Under the pieces are notes generated by a model that was not told where the DNA came from, made no database searches, and was given only the letters and a program-made list of their open reading frames with translations. From Firm-04 sp045642925 (GTDB lineage Bacteria > Bacillota > Clostridia > Oscillospirales > Ruminococcaceae), in contig JAZUJW010000108.1 of assembly GCA_045642925.1 (NCBI GenBank), forward strand, positions 1-28,624: DNA of 28,624 bases, in the 5' to 3' direction. Positions 1-7,814 of this stretch are shown here, piece after piece (position 1 is the first letter of the stretch; every line of letters begins with the position of its first letter). The translations under genes were made by a program, and so were the position numbers.

Positions 1-55
1 CATCCTCAATATAAGTGCCGCATATATTGCGTGCAGCCACCTTTGGAATCCTCAT
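1..55 (-). CDS. Partial ORF, unknown, cut by window edge
   Basis: A minus-strand ATG lies 24 nt beyond the stop of the hydrogenase-domain gene and opens a frame (MRIPKVAARN...) that stays open to the window edge, giving 18 visible codons. No clear Shine-Dalgarno site precedes it. The position and strand fit a third gene of the DivIVA-like/hydrogenase operon. The visible peptide is too short for any family assignment, and chance openness over 55 nt is quite possible. Confidence 0.35.
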   Translation of the reverse strand, partial: MRIPKVAARNICGTYIED

Positions 56-79
56 GAAATGATGCGGAAGCGTCCGCTT

Positions 80-1975
80 TTATTCCTCGGATTCACCCTC
101 GGTCGATGTCTGATTCTTCAGTACATCACCAATCTCTGTCACCATACGCTTGATCTTTTCTACCGACTGGTTAATAACAACAGAGTTCGATGTCGTCGTT
201 GCCGCATAATCATCCAACGCACGGAATGCTCGAATCGTTGCCTCCAAAATGGAAATCAACTGCTGTACACTGTCCGCTTCCATCGTCTGATTGTGACTGC
301 AATATTCCAGCAAACTCTCCAGAAGCTTGTTCACAGCACCCGACTTCTCATCCAGCTTTTCGTTCGTCTTCTGAATGACATTCGTACTCTCGGAAATCAA
401 ACGCAGGTCATCATGCAGATTGTTCGTCAGCGTAATGCACTTGCTCTGAATCGTCCGCAGTGCATCAATCTCCGCTGCCATTTCTTCATTCTGCACAACC
501 TTGACAACTTCCTTGATGACCTCAACTTCCTTCACCACTTCGACTTCCTTGATGATCGGCTCAACAGGTGCCGCCTGCGGTGCAGGTGCGGGCTCGGCAG
601 ACTGTACTTCTGCCACGGGTGCGGGTGTAGGCTCTGCCACAGGCTCCACAGCAGCCATCGGTGCCGGCGTTGCCGTCTGAACCGCTTCCACTGCCGCCGC
701 AACACTGCTGCAAACACACTTGCCGGGTACGCTCAAACCACGCTGAATCGCAATTGCCATGTCTTCACAGGTATGATAGCCGCATCCCTGACAGTTGATG
801 GAACGCTTTTCAGGCGTATCTTTGCCCATAGACATGAAAATCGGCTCAAGCTGTTCGGGTGTCGGACGCGGCGTGGGCTTCATCTTGCGGAATTCACGCA
901 TGAAATCATCCAGATGAAGCATATCATCAAACCGCTTGAACAGCTTGTCATTGCTCTTGTTAAAGATACCGCTTCTGCGCTTCTCGCGTGCGGACTTCTC
1001 AACATCACGCATGATGGAAAGCAGATCGAAGTTGGTGTGTCCTTCCGAAACACCAACACCGCCATTACAGCTATTCTGGCAGGAATGTACTTCAAAAACA
1101 TCCGGTACATAGTCAGGATTGGTTTTGTAATACTGTTCCAGTTCCCAGTACACATTATGTACACCGTCCGAAACAACGCTGAACAAATCAGGCATCTGCG
1201 TGGTCAGGCACTCGGACATACCGCCTCTGCGGGAATAGATCGAACCAAGCTGTCCCTGCTGGTCATTGAAATCAAAATCATAATTGGTCGGATCTTCGTC
1301 ATTCGGAATGCGGATGCCGTTTCTCAGGAAGTATTCATCCACCTTCTTGAAGGTAATATTGTACTCGACCAGATCCGTCATGATGAATTCGCGCTTCTTC
1401 GCAATACAGGAAGAAAGCACTGCGATTTTTTCGCCCTTATTCAGATAATTGCGGACATAGATTGCTTCACAGCAGGCAGGACTGTAGATCGGAGCAAGAT
1501 TTTCCAGCAATTCATTATGATACAGTTCTGCATAGTTCACGATTGCCGCACAGGGATGTGTGATCACTTTTCCGACACGGCGCAGAGAAATCGCACGCAC
1601 AGTCGCCCATGTGCAGATATCAGCACCGAAGGAAATATCATAGATCTCCGTGCCATGTTCACGGAACCATCTCAGAATGCCCTTCCATGTGACAGGATAG
1701 ATGGCTTTGATTTCAGGAGATACCAGCAGGATCGTCGGCACGGAACTATCCAGCACCTTCATATATTCTTCTGTATCATCCACGTAATCACGCGCATCAT
1801 GCGGGCAGACACGGATACATTCACCACAGCAGATACACTTCGTGCTGTTGACGCTCATCACAAGCTTTCCGCTTTTATTGCGCTTGAAGGCATTTGCCTC
1901 AGGTGCGGGACAACTCCGCAGACAAACGTTGCATCCCGTACACTTATCAGGATTTACATTGATGGCAGTATTCAT
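80..1975 (-). CDS. Sensor-like [FeFe]-hydrogenase domain protein with C-terminal coiled coil
   Basis: The 631-residue protein begins with two [4Fe-4S] ferredoxin motifs (C12/C15/C18/C22 and C47/C50/C53/C57). A hydrogenase large-subunit domain follows, with H-cluster motifs L1 (C168-C169 in SPACCEA), L2 (C190 in SSCIAKK) and L3 (C299 and C303 in HSCQNSC). A further Fe-S domain carries CxxCGxxxC and a later Cys (C395, C398, C403, C420). Then come an Ala/Pro/Glu-rich linker (about 430-472), a Val-Lys-Glu heptad-like stretch and a long helical tail. There is no transmembrane segment. Bulk hydrogenases have MPC in L2 and MAC in L3; here these are SSC and HSC, altering residues near the H-cluster. 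Together with the tail and nearby kinase/phosphatase genes, this suggests an H2 or redox sensor of the group C/D type. The gene lies 14 nt after the DivIVA-like gene. The hydrogenase domain is certain; the sensory role is inferred. Confidence 0.85.
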   Translation of the reverse strand: MNTAINVNPDKCTGCNVCLRSCPAPEANAFKRNKSGKLVMSVNSTKCICCGECIRVCPHDARDYVDDTEEYMKVLDSSVPTILLVSPEIKAIYPVTWKGILRWFREHGTEIYDISFGADICTWATVRAISLRRVGKVITHPCAAIVNYAELYHNELLENLAPIYSPACCEAIYVRNYLNKGEKIAVLSSCIAKKREFIMTDLVEYNITFKKVDEYFLRNGIRIPNDEDPTNYDFDFNDQQGQLGSIYSRRGGMSECLTTQMPDLFSVVSDGVHNVYWELEQYYKTNPDYVPDVFEVHSCQNSCNGGVGVSEGHTNFDLLSIMRDVEKSAREKRRSGIFNKSNDKLFKRFDDMLHLDDFMREFRKMKPTPRPTPEQLEPIFMSMGKDTPEKRSINCQGCGYHTCEDMAIAIQRGLSVPGKCVCSSVAAAVEAVQTATPAPMAAVEPVAEPTPAPVAEVQSAEPAPAPQAAPVEPIIKEVEVVKEVEVIKEVVKVVQNEEMAAEIDALRTIQSKCITLTNNLHDDLRLISESTNVIQKTNEKLDEKSGAVNKLLESLLEYCSHNQTMEADSVQQLISILEATIRAFRALDDYAATTTSNSVVINQSVEKIKRMVTEIGDVLKNQTSTEGESEE

Positions 1976-1989
1976 TCATTTCACCCCAT

Positions 1990-3111
1990 TTACAGAGATT
2001 CTGCAATATTTGCAAGTTCTTCCAAGTCCATTTTTTGTTTCATGTCAGTTGCTTCCGGCGGATAGTCCAAAGAAGCCGCAAGCTTTGCAATATCGTCCAG
2101 ATTGATGCCGTTTTCGTTCTTTTCTTTCTTTTCTTGTTCCGTATGCTGGGAAAGCTGTTCAGCCATTTCCACAATGGAGGCAAGACTCGGGCCGCCTGTT
2201 GCGGGTGCACCTTCTGCGCCCTGCGGCTTGGGTGCAGCCTGCTGCTGCATGGTCGGCGGCGGCGTCATCGCCTGCGGTGCAGAAAGCGTCGGCACGGGCG
2301 GTTTCACAGGAGAAGCTGCTTTTGTCGGCTTCATTGCCGCCTGAAGCTGTGCCTGCCATGCTGCGGGGACTTCGCCCTTTGCAACCATTTTCTCCGCATT
2401 CGATATCAATGTATTGGTTTGTTCGATCTGCGCAATGCCTGTTGCCGTAAAAGCTTCCAGACAATCCTTGATCTTGCGCACCTGTTCCGCAAGTTTATGC
2501 AAATCGTTGATGGTAGAAAGTTCGACCTGCTTCGCCGCATCTACCACAACGCCGCTGCCTGAATTTCTGTTTTGCTGGGAAGAAGAAGCGATCACTGCGG
2601 CTCTTGCATTGGCATCGGCAATGATCCTTGTCGCGGTTGCCTCCGCAGACTTACGCATCTGTGCAATTTCCGATTCCGAACGCGCCTTCATCTCCTCAAG
2701 GCGTGTCTTGCCGACTGCCAGCACACGCTGAAGGGCTTCTTCCTTGTTCTTGACACTGGAAGCCGCGAGCCGTGCCTGTGTATCCGCAAGCTGTTTCGAC
2801 AGAAGGTCATTCTCTGCCGTCAGCTTGTCATTTTTCATTTGCAGTTCATCCGCACGGCTTTCCGACGCCATGCGAAGCTGGTCAAGTTCTGCTGCCTTGC
2901 GGCGCAGCGCTTCATTTTCTCTGGAAAGTGGGGACTGGATCGCTTCTGCCAGCGCTTCTTCCTTACCGGATTCAGCAATCACTGCTTTGGCTGCGGATAA
3001 ATCTTTTTCCAATAGAGCAATTTTGGTATTCATGGCTTGCAGATAAATTCGGACACCATCCTGATCGTAACCGCCGTATAGCACAGTTTTTAAATATGTA
3101 TTTTTCTCCAT
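1990..3111 (-). CDS. DivIVA-like coiled-coil protein
   Basis: From the ATG at 3111 the protein has 373 residues. The N-terminus (YLKTVLYGGYDQDGVRIYL) resembles the DivIVA/GpsB N-terminal membrane-binding domain (F..V..GYD...V..YL). A long coiled coil follows to about residue 170, then a second helical region, a Pro/Ala/Gln-rich linker with PPPTMQQ, and three 12-residue repeats at the C-terminus (SLASIVEMAEQL, NLDDIAKLAASL, DLEELANIAESL). The frame extends to a GTG at 3153 that has AGGGAAGG just upstream, adding 14 residues; I prefer the ATG because the domain begins there, although its own ribosome-binding site is weak. The gene is first in the operon with the hydrogenase protein, so it may be its scaffold or localiser. 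Function is inferred from fold and context only. Confidence 0.7.
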   Translation of the reverse strand: MEKNTYLKTVLYGGYDQDGVRIYLQAMNTKIALLEKDLSAAKAVIAESGKEEALAEAIQSPLSRENEALRRKAAELDQLRMASESRADELQMKNDKLTAENDLLSKQLADTQARLAASSVKNKEEALQRVLAVGKTRLEEMKARSESEIAQMRKSAEATATRIIADANARAAVIASSSQQNRNSGSGVVVDAAKQVELSTINDLHKLAEQVRKIKDCLEAFTATGIAQIEQTNTLISNAEKMVAKGEVPAAWQAQLQAAMKPTKAASPVKPPVPTLSAPQAMTPPPTMQQQAAPKPQGAEGAPATGGPSLASIVEMAEQLSQHTEQEKKEKNENGINLDDIAKLAASLDYPPEATDMKQKMDLEELANIAESL

Positions 3112-3406
3112 CGTAATCGCAAAGCAGACGCGAAGTGCCTGCCCCGCACTCACTTCCTTCCCTGTATATTTGAATCATTGCATAAAAGTTCGTATGAAAT
3201 CATTCAAACGTATATAATAACTCCATAATAATTTTACCACACTCAAGAAAAAAAAGCAATGAACAAAATGTAAATTTCCCGCCAAATATTCAGGTGCAAA
3301 TTCAGCGCAATTCACAATTTTTTCTGTTTTTTGTCCTGTTGCTGAAAAAACAAATTATATTGCGCATCGCTCCTGTTTTATTCAAACAGAAATCACAAAA
3401 ATCTGG
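3112..3406. other. Divergent intergenic region
   Basis: This AT-rich stretch separates the minus-strand DivIVA-like gene from the plus-strand lipoprotein gene. I see no good TTGACA/TATAAT pair for the minus-strand operon: a TTGAGT on that strand (3241-3246) has no well-spaced -10. No tRNA, riboswitch or repeat is evident. The minus-strand transcript probably starts somewhere in 3180-3260. Confidence 0.4.
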
Positions 3407-3435
3407 TTGACTTTTTCCATGAAGTATAGTATAAT
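3407..3435 (+). promoter_or_regulatory. Sigma-A-type promoter for the OmpA-domain lipoprotein gene
   Basis: TTGACT (3407-3412) and TATAAT (3430-3435) are separated by exactly 17 nt, about 45 nt upstream of the lipoprotein start. A strong AAAGGAGG site lies between promoter and start codon. Confidence 0.8.
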
Positions 3436-3480
3436 GTATAGGGTTTATGTTTTCCATTCAAAAAAGGAGGTTTTGGATTC

Positions 3481-4989
3481 ATGCGGCTTCATTCCCGCGC
3501 TATGTCGGCACTGTGTCTGGCGTGTGTTTCCGGTATGCTGCTGACAGGCTGTGATAATGACCTGATTGACAGCTTGTTTAACCCTGCGAATTCGCTTACC
3601 GTACCGCCGACCGTCAATGCCAAAACTGCATTTGCCTATGTTGAGGATGCGCAAACCGTTTACGATTCCATACAGTACAACTATCGGATGTTCTATGGAA
3701 AGTACATTGCGCCCGATGTCAAAGGACAGGAGTTTACCGAAAATGGTGCTGATACCTATTTAAAGGTAGCCTCCAAGATTCCGAAAGACTGGCATGACAA
3801 CCAGCGTGCTGTTCTCCCGTTCCGCATTGAAGCAGGCCCGCACTCGTTCAATTCTTCTTTGAATTATGTCACAGGATACAACTGGATGCTGTTTTACTTT
3901 CTTGGCGAAGACGGCACTGTTCTTCGCATCCCTGCCGCTTACACTGTCCTCGACAAAACGCTGACACTCCATCCCGTTGACGAATTTTCCTATGACGGCT
4001 ATACGAAAACACTTGACTACTCATTTACAGACCTCATCTGGAAATATGATTTTTCCTTCAGCAACGGGCAGCTAACGCTTTACTGCGGGGAAAACAGCAT
4101 CACTTTCACAGCAGAGGATCTGGCAGACCCCGAACAGAATGTCTATTTTTATGAAGCCCGCTGCCGTGACAACTACCCGCCCATCAGCGGCATTCAGGGA
4201 CTTCGCGTCAACGGTGCTGACCACTCCATGATCATGGATACGTTCGAATCGCCTGATATTTCGTTCCAGTTCGGCGATGACGGTCTGCTGAAAATGCAGT
4301 GGATCGAGAATACCGTCCTGAAATCCGCACAGTTCGCATACTTCTACTGCGATGATGACGGCTTCATTTGTTCTGACGGCATCAGCACTTTTGATTATAC
4401 CGCAAGAGAAAACAACCGTCTGCTTCAGCAGGTGACCATCAACCTTTCTTCCAAGGGCGCTTCCAATCTTGATACGCTCTCACCCAACGAATTGCAGACG
4501 CTTGCCAATACGATTGAACATATGTACAATGACCTCGCGCAGCAGTTCTCCGCCAACAACATCGAAGTAACCGTTGACAAGGAAACCGGTGAAATTGCGC
4601 TGAGCTCCCTCGTACTGTTCAATAAAAATGAATGTGAGATTTCCGAAAAAGGTAAGGAATTGCTCCGTAACTTCTTAACGGTCTACACTTCCGTCCTTTT
4701 TGACAGCAAATATGCAGATTTGATCTCGGAGATCGTCGTAGAGGGCTATACAGACCCCAGCGGCGCCGCCGACTATAATATGCTGCTTTCCGAACAGCGT
4801 GCCAACGAAGTCATGAACTTCTGTCTTTCTGAGAACAACGGCATCTCTGCCGATGACACGCAAAAACTTGCAGAGAAAATCCAGGCAGTCGGCAAAGGCT
4901 TTGAAAACCCTGTCAAAGATTCGCAGGGACTCATCATGATGGAAGCCTCCCGCCGCGTTTCATTCCGTTTTAAGCTCGACATTAATTAA
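3481..4989 (+). CDS. Lipoprotein with C-terminal OmpA-like peptidoglycan-binding domain
   Basis: The 502-residue protein starts with a signal peptide ending in the lipobox LLTGC, with the lipidated cysteine at residue 24. The central 330 residues are beta-rich and belong to no family I recognise. From about residue 370 there is an OmpA-family domain: a strand and helix (SSLVLFNKNECEISEKG), the motif EGYTDPSG with the conserved Asp, LSEQRANEVMNF, and the late ASRRVSFRF with the Arg that in this family grips diaminopimelate of peptidoglycan. The start follows AAAGGAGG at good spacing. The gene has its own promoter and a hairpin after the stop, so it is probably monocistronic. It likely sits on the outer face of the cytoplasmic membrane and touches the wall. 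Confidence 0.82.
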   Translation: MRLHSRAMSALCLACVSGMLLTGCDNDLIDSLFNPANSLTVPPTVNAKTAFAYVEDAQTVYDSIQYNYRMFYGKYIAPDVKGQEFTENGADTYLKVASKIPKDWHDNQRAVLPFRIEAGPHSFNSSLNYVTGYNWMLFYFLGEDGTVLRIPAAYTVLDKTLTLHPVDEFSYDGYTKTLDYSFTDLIWKYDFSFSNGQLTLYCGENSITFTAEDLADPEQNVYFYEARCRDNYPPISGIQGLRVNGADHSMIMDTFESPDISFQFGDDGLLKMQWIENTVLKSAQFAYFYCDDDGFICSDGISTFDYTARENNRLLQQVTINLSSKGASNLDTLSPNELQTLANTIEHMYNDLAQQFSANNIEVTVDKETGEIALSSLVLFNKNECEISEKGKELLRNFLTVYTSVLFDSKYADLISEIVVEGYTDPSGAADYNMLLSEQRANEVMNFCLSENNGISADDTQKLAEKIQAVGKGFENPVKDSQGLIMMEASRRVSFRFKLDIN

Positions 4990-4999
4990 TAGTGTTCCG

Positions 5000-5034
5000 G
5001 CATCCCGATGCCACTTCCGCATACGGGATGCTTT
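5000..5034 (+). terminator. Probable terminator after the lipoprotein gene
   Basis: The 8-bp perfect stem GCATCCCG (5000-5007) / CGGGATGC (5024-5031) lies 10 nt after the stop and is followed by a short TTT. The 16-nt loop and weak U-run make it a modest terminator. The remainder of 5035-5168 shows no gene. Confidence 0.55.
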
Positions 5035-5168
5035 CCATGCGCACAAATTCCACAATACATTTTTGTCAATTTTGATGATTATTCATTGCGGAAGATATCC
5101 CAAAACCCTTTGAATATGAAAGTTTAGCGAAATACTTGTGAACGTTTTGTGAATTTTCGCGTGCAGGA

Positions 5169-5197
5169 TTGACTATTTTGCTAAAAAATGCTATACT
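5169..5197 (+). promoter_or_regulatory. Promoter of the kinase/vWA/phosphatase operon
   Basis: TTGACT (5169-5174) and TATACT (5192-5197) have 17-nt spacing. The untranslated leader of roughly 100 nt up to the ATG at 5306 shows no recognised riboswitch, including no c-di-GMP aptamer despite the GGDEF gene downstream. No other good promoter or terminator was seen before 11909. Confidence 0.75.
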
Positions 5198-5305
5198 TAT
5201 AGCAGAAGAAATGAAAGTTATGCCCTAGTAACATTACGGATTTATCTAAAAGTCAAATTCACTTGAAATTTTACTTTAGTATCAATCAGAGGAGGTAATA
5301 CTATT

Positions 5306-6340
5306 ATGGAGTGTGAACATTGCCAAACCAGATTAAGTGAGGAAGATATTGTTTGTCCAAACTGCGGCGAACCTGTGGTGCGTCATTTCAGCGGCTTCGA
5401 AAGCACAAATGATATCAAACAGCAGCTGAAAAACATCGTTGAAACCTACGGCAGAGATATTATGAATGATCCTGCACAGTTCATCGCTTACCTGAACGAC
5501 TGCATCCCCGATTACGAACGTGAACGCAAGCTTTTCCGCAATGCGCTCAGCAACGGCGTTCTCACCATGATGCTCAAGGAAGACAATACCCGCATCGCAA
5601 TTACCAAATGCAAAGAGTATATGTCAAATGAAATGTTCCTCTCGGAACCCGCTACTGAATTTGTCATCGTCTGCTTTGCCTATATGCTCGATTGGGATTA
5701 TACCCCGACATATGCTTCCGGACCCGCTGAAAAAGCAGTTGTCCCCGCAAAAGCAGCCGCAAAACCGGCGGTCAAAAAGAAAACAAAGCTGTTCACAACG
5801 GCAGATGCCAGAATGTATAAATTCAAGGGCAATATCCGTATTCAGGATGATTATACCGGCATCGACAGCTTCTGTTTCGACGGATTCGGATTTATGCGCA
5901 CAATGCAGCTTCCGGATGGTATGCTCTCCATCGGCGAATATGCTTTCTCCGAATGCAAGCGGCTGAAGTCCATCGAGATCCCGTCTTCCGTCCGCGTCAT
6001 CAAACAGGGCGCATTCAACCTCTGCGGCAAACTGATGGTCGTCCATATCCCGATGGGCGTGACAGAGATCGCTGACAGCACCTTCTCGTTCTGTTCAAGC
6101 CTCGAAGTCGTCGAGATTCCGTCTTCTGTCAGCAGCATCGGTACAGAGGCATTCCTGAACTGCGAAAACCTCAAGAAACTCTTTCTTCCGGATTCTATCA
6201 AGTATATCGACCCTTCGGCATTCAAGAGCTGTCACCAATTGATTCTCCGCTGCCCCGAAGGTTCCTATCCACACCGATTCGCAAAAGAAAACGGTTTGAA
6301 ATGCGAAGTGGTCAACAAAAACGGCGACCCTTTGTATTGA
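5306..6340 (+). CDS. Zinc-ribbon protein with BspA-type leucine-rich repeats
   Basis: The 344-residue protein opens with a zinc ribbon (C3, C6, C17, C20). A helical segment of about 110 residues follows, then an Ala/Lys linker (about 143-165), then at least five BspA-type (LRR_5) repeats with the pattern I..YAF..C..L..I.IPSSV..I. No signal peptide or membrane segment is present, so unlike most BspA proteins it should be cytoplasmic. The start follows AGAGGAGG at ideal spacing. It is the first gene of the operon encoding the kinase, vWA and PP2C proteins, so it may be an adaptor or a substrate of that system. The domain calls are secure; the role is inference. Confidence 0.82.
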   Translation: MECEHCQTRLSEEDIVCPNCGEPVVRHFSGFESTNDIKQQLKNIVETYGRDIMNDPAQFIAYLNDCIPDYERERKLFRNALSNGVLTMMLKEDNTRIAITKCKEYMSNEMFLSEPATEFVIVCFAYMLDWDYTPTYASGPAEKAVVPAKAAAKPAVKKKTKLFTTADARMYKFKGNIRIQDDYTGIDSFCFDGFGFMRTMQLPDGMLSIGEYAFSECKRLKSIEIPSSVRVIKQGAFNLCGKLMVVHIPMGVTEIADSTFSFCSSLEVVEIPSSVSSIGTEAFLNCENLKKLFLPDSIKYIDPSAFKSCHQLILRCPEGSYPHRFAKENGLKCEVVNKNGDPLY

Positions 6341-6417
6341 TATACAATCAGCATCATCTCAGCATCCAATAAATCCGCCTTGTGAGGAGGGCAGATTTCA
6401 TCTATATCGAAAGGGGT

Positions 6418-7776
6418 ATGATACAAAGTATGGTGGAACTTAATATTGGTGATGCCATAGAAATGGAATATGGCGGTGAGGCTAAAATCATAAAACTCAT
6501 CGGAAGCGGCGGTCAGGGCAGCGTTTTTCTCGTGGAATACAATGACACGAGTTATGCACTGAAATGGTACGATGTAGATAAAATGCGCGACCCACAGGCA
6601 TTCCGTCAGAATATCCGCAATAACATCAAGGATGGCCCGCCAAGCGAAAATTTCTTGTGGCCTATGCATTTGACAAAGGAAAGAGAAGACGGCGGCTTCG
6701 GTTACCTCATGAAGCTCCGCCCCGCAGAATATGACTCTTTCGTTTCCATTCTCAATACCTACCGCCTGGAAATTGACCGTGCAACCGGACGCGCTGTCAA
6801 GCAGCGTGTCCAATTCCTCAACCTCTATGCAATGGTCAATGCGGTCATCAACATCGTTGATGCGTTCCGTCAGCTGCACCGCGCAGGCAAAAGCTATCAG
6901 GACCTGAACGACGGCGGTTTCTTCATCAATGTCAAGACCGGCGACATCCTCGTCTGCGACTGCGACAACATCGCCCCCGATGGCTGCAACTTCGGTATCG
7001 GCGGCAAACCGGGCTATATGGCGCCGGAAGTTGTCCGCGGACTCTCCAAGCCGAATGTCCAGACGGATAAATATTCCCTCGCCGTTGTCCTCTTTAAGCT
7101 GCTGTTCCGCGGCGACCCGATGGAAGGCGAAAAGGTCGTCAAAGATATCTGCCTGACCGAAGCACTTGAACTCAAGCACTATGGTCAGCAGGCTGTCTTC
7201 ATCTTTGACCCCGATAACCGTTCCAACCGCCCTGTCAGAGGCATTCACGACAATGTCATCAAATTCTGGCGCATCTATCCCGAATACATCCGTGAAGCCT
7301 TCATCCATACGTTTACGGTCGGTCTGACCAACCCGAACAAGCGTATCATCGAAAACGAATGGCTGAAGCTCTTCCTCCGTCTGCGTTCGGAAGTCATTTC
7401 CTGTTCATGCGGCAGAATCAATTTCAGCACAATGTTCGAAGAAAGCGAAAACAATTCCCTTCGCTGCACACGCTGCGGTTCGGAATATCTGACCATGCAG
7501 TTCAGCAGCCTGAAATACCGCATCCCGCTTTTCCTCGGCTGTAAATTCTACGCCTGTGACACCGACCCCAGCACCGATGACTACAAAACCGTCACAGGTA
7601 TCCTTGTGGAAAATAAACTCAAACCCGGTGTCATCGGCATCAAGAATATGTCGAAGAAACCATGGCGCGTCAAAATGCCCAATGAGCAGTTCTATGAGGT
7701 TGCACCAGGAAGAGGATTCCCCCTGTGGGGCGGAATTGAAATCGACTTCGGCGAAGTCAAAGCAAAGATTCAATAA
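6418..7776 (+). CDS. Atypical Ser/Thr protein kinase with C-terminal zinc ribbon (TerY-P triad type)
   Basis: From the ATG at 6418 the protein has 452 residues. The kinase domain shows the glycine loop GSGGQGS (29-35), the ATP-binding Lys in YALKW (K49), a catalytic-loop equivalent YQDLNDGGFF (D162) in place of HRDLKxxN, DCDN (181-184) in place of DFG, and APE (202-204). A zinc ribbon follows (C329, C331, C350, C353), then a beta-rich tail. The non-canonical loops match my recollection of kinases found with TerY vWA and PP2C proteins. The frame is open from a GTG at 6382, but that codon lacks an upstream Shine-Dalgarno; 6418 has AAGGGG close upstream and 6430 is another candidate. It likely phosphorylates partners in this operon and is opposed by the PP2C enzyme. 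Confidence 0.82.
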   Translation: MIQSMVELNIGDAIEMEYGGEAKIIKLIGSGGQGSVFLVEYNDTSYALKWYDVDKMRDPQAFRQNIRNNIKDGPPSENFLWPMHLTKEREDGGFGYLMKLRPAEYDSFVSILNTYRLEIDRATGRAVKQRVQFLNLYAMVNAVINIVDAFRQLHRAGKSYQDLNDGGFFINVKTGDILVCDCDNIAPDGCNFGIGGKPGYMAPEVVRGLSKPNVQTDKYSLAVVLFKLLFRGDPMEGEKVVKDICLTEALELKHYGQQAVFIFDPDNRSNRPVRGIHDNVIKFWRIYPEYIREAFIHTFTVGLTNPNKRIIENEWLKLFLRLRSEVISCSCGRINFSTMFEESENNSLRCTRCGSEYLTMQFSSLKYRIPLFLGCKFYACDTDPSTDDYKTVTGILVENKLKPGVIGIKNMSKKPWRVKMPNEQFYEVAPGRGFPLWGGIEIDFGEVKAKIQ

Positions 7777-7814
7777 CCGCCTTCTTACAAATACTAAATG
7801 AAGGAGAAACGCAA

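Noticed and set aside
59..2065. Long plus-strand open frame opposite the hydrogenase gene
   Set aside because: It is the mirror of a gene with clear Fe-S and H-cluster motifs, is rich in Cys, Arg and His in no family pattern, and lacks a ribosome-binding site.
5198..5305. Cyclic di-GMP riboswitch before the operon with the GGDEF gene
   Set aside because: No aptamer core or convincing stem was found in the leader.
6382..6417. GTG start at 6382 for the kinase
   Set aside because: No Shine-Dalgarno lies upstream of it; the extra 12 residues fall before the glycine-loop region and a site exists close to 6418.
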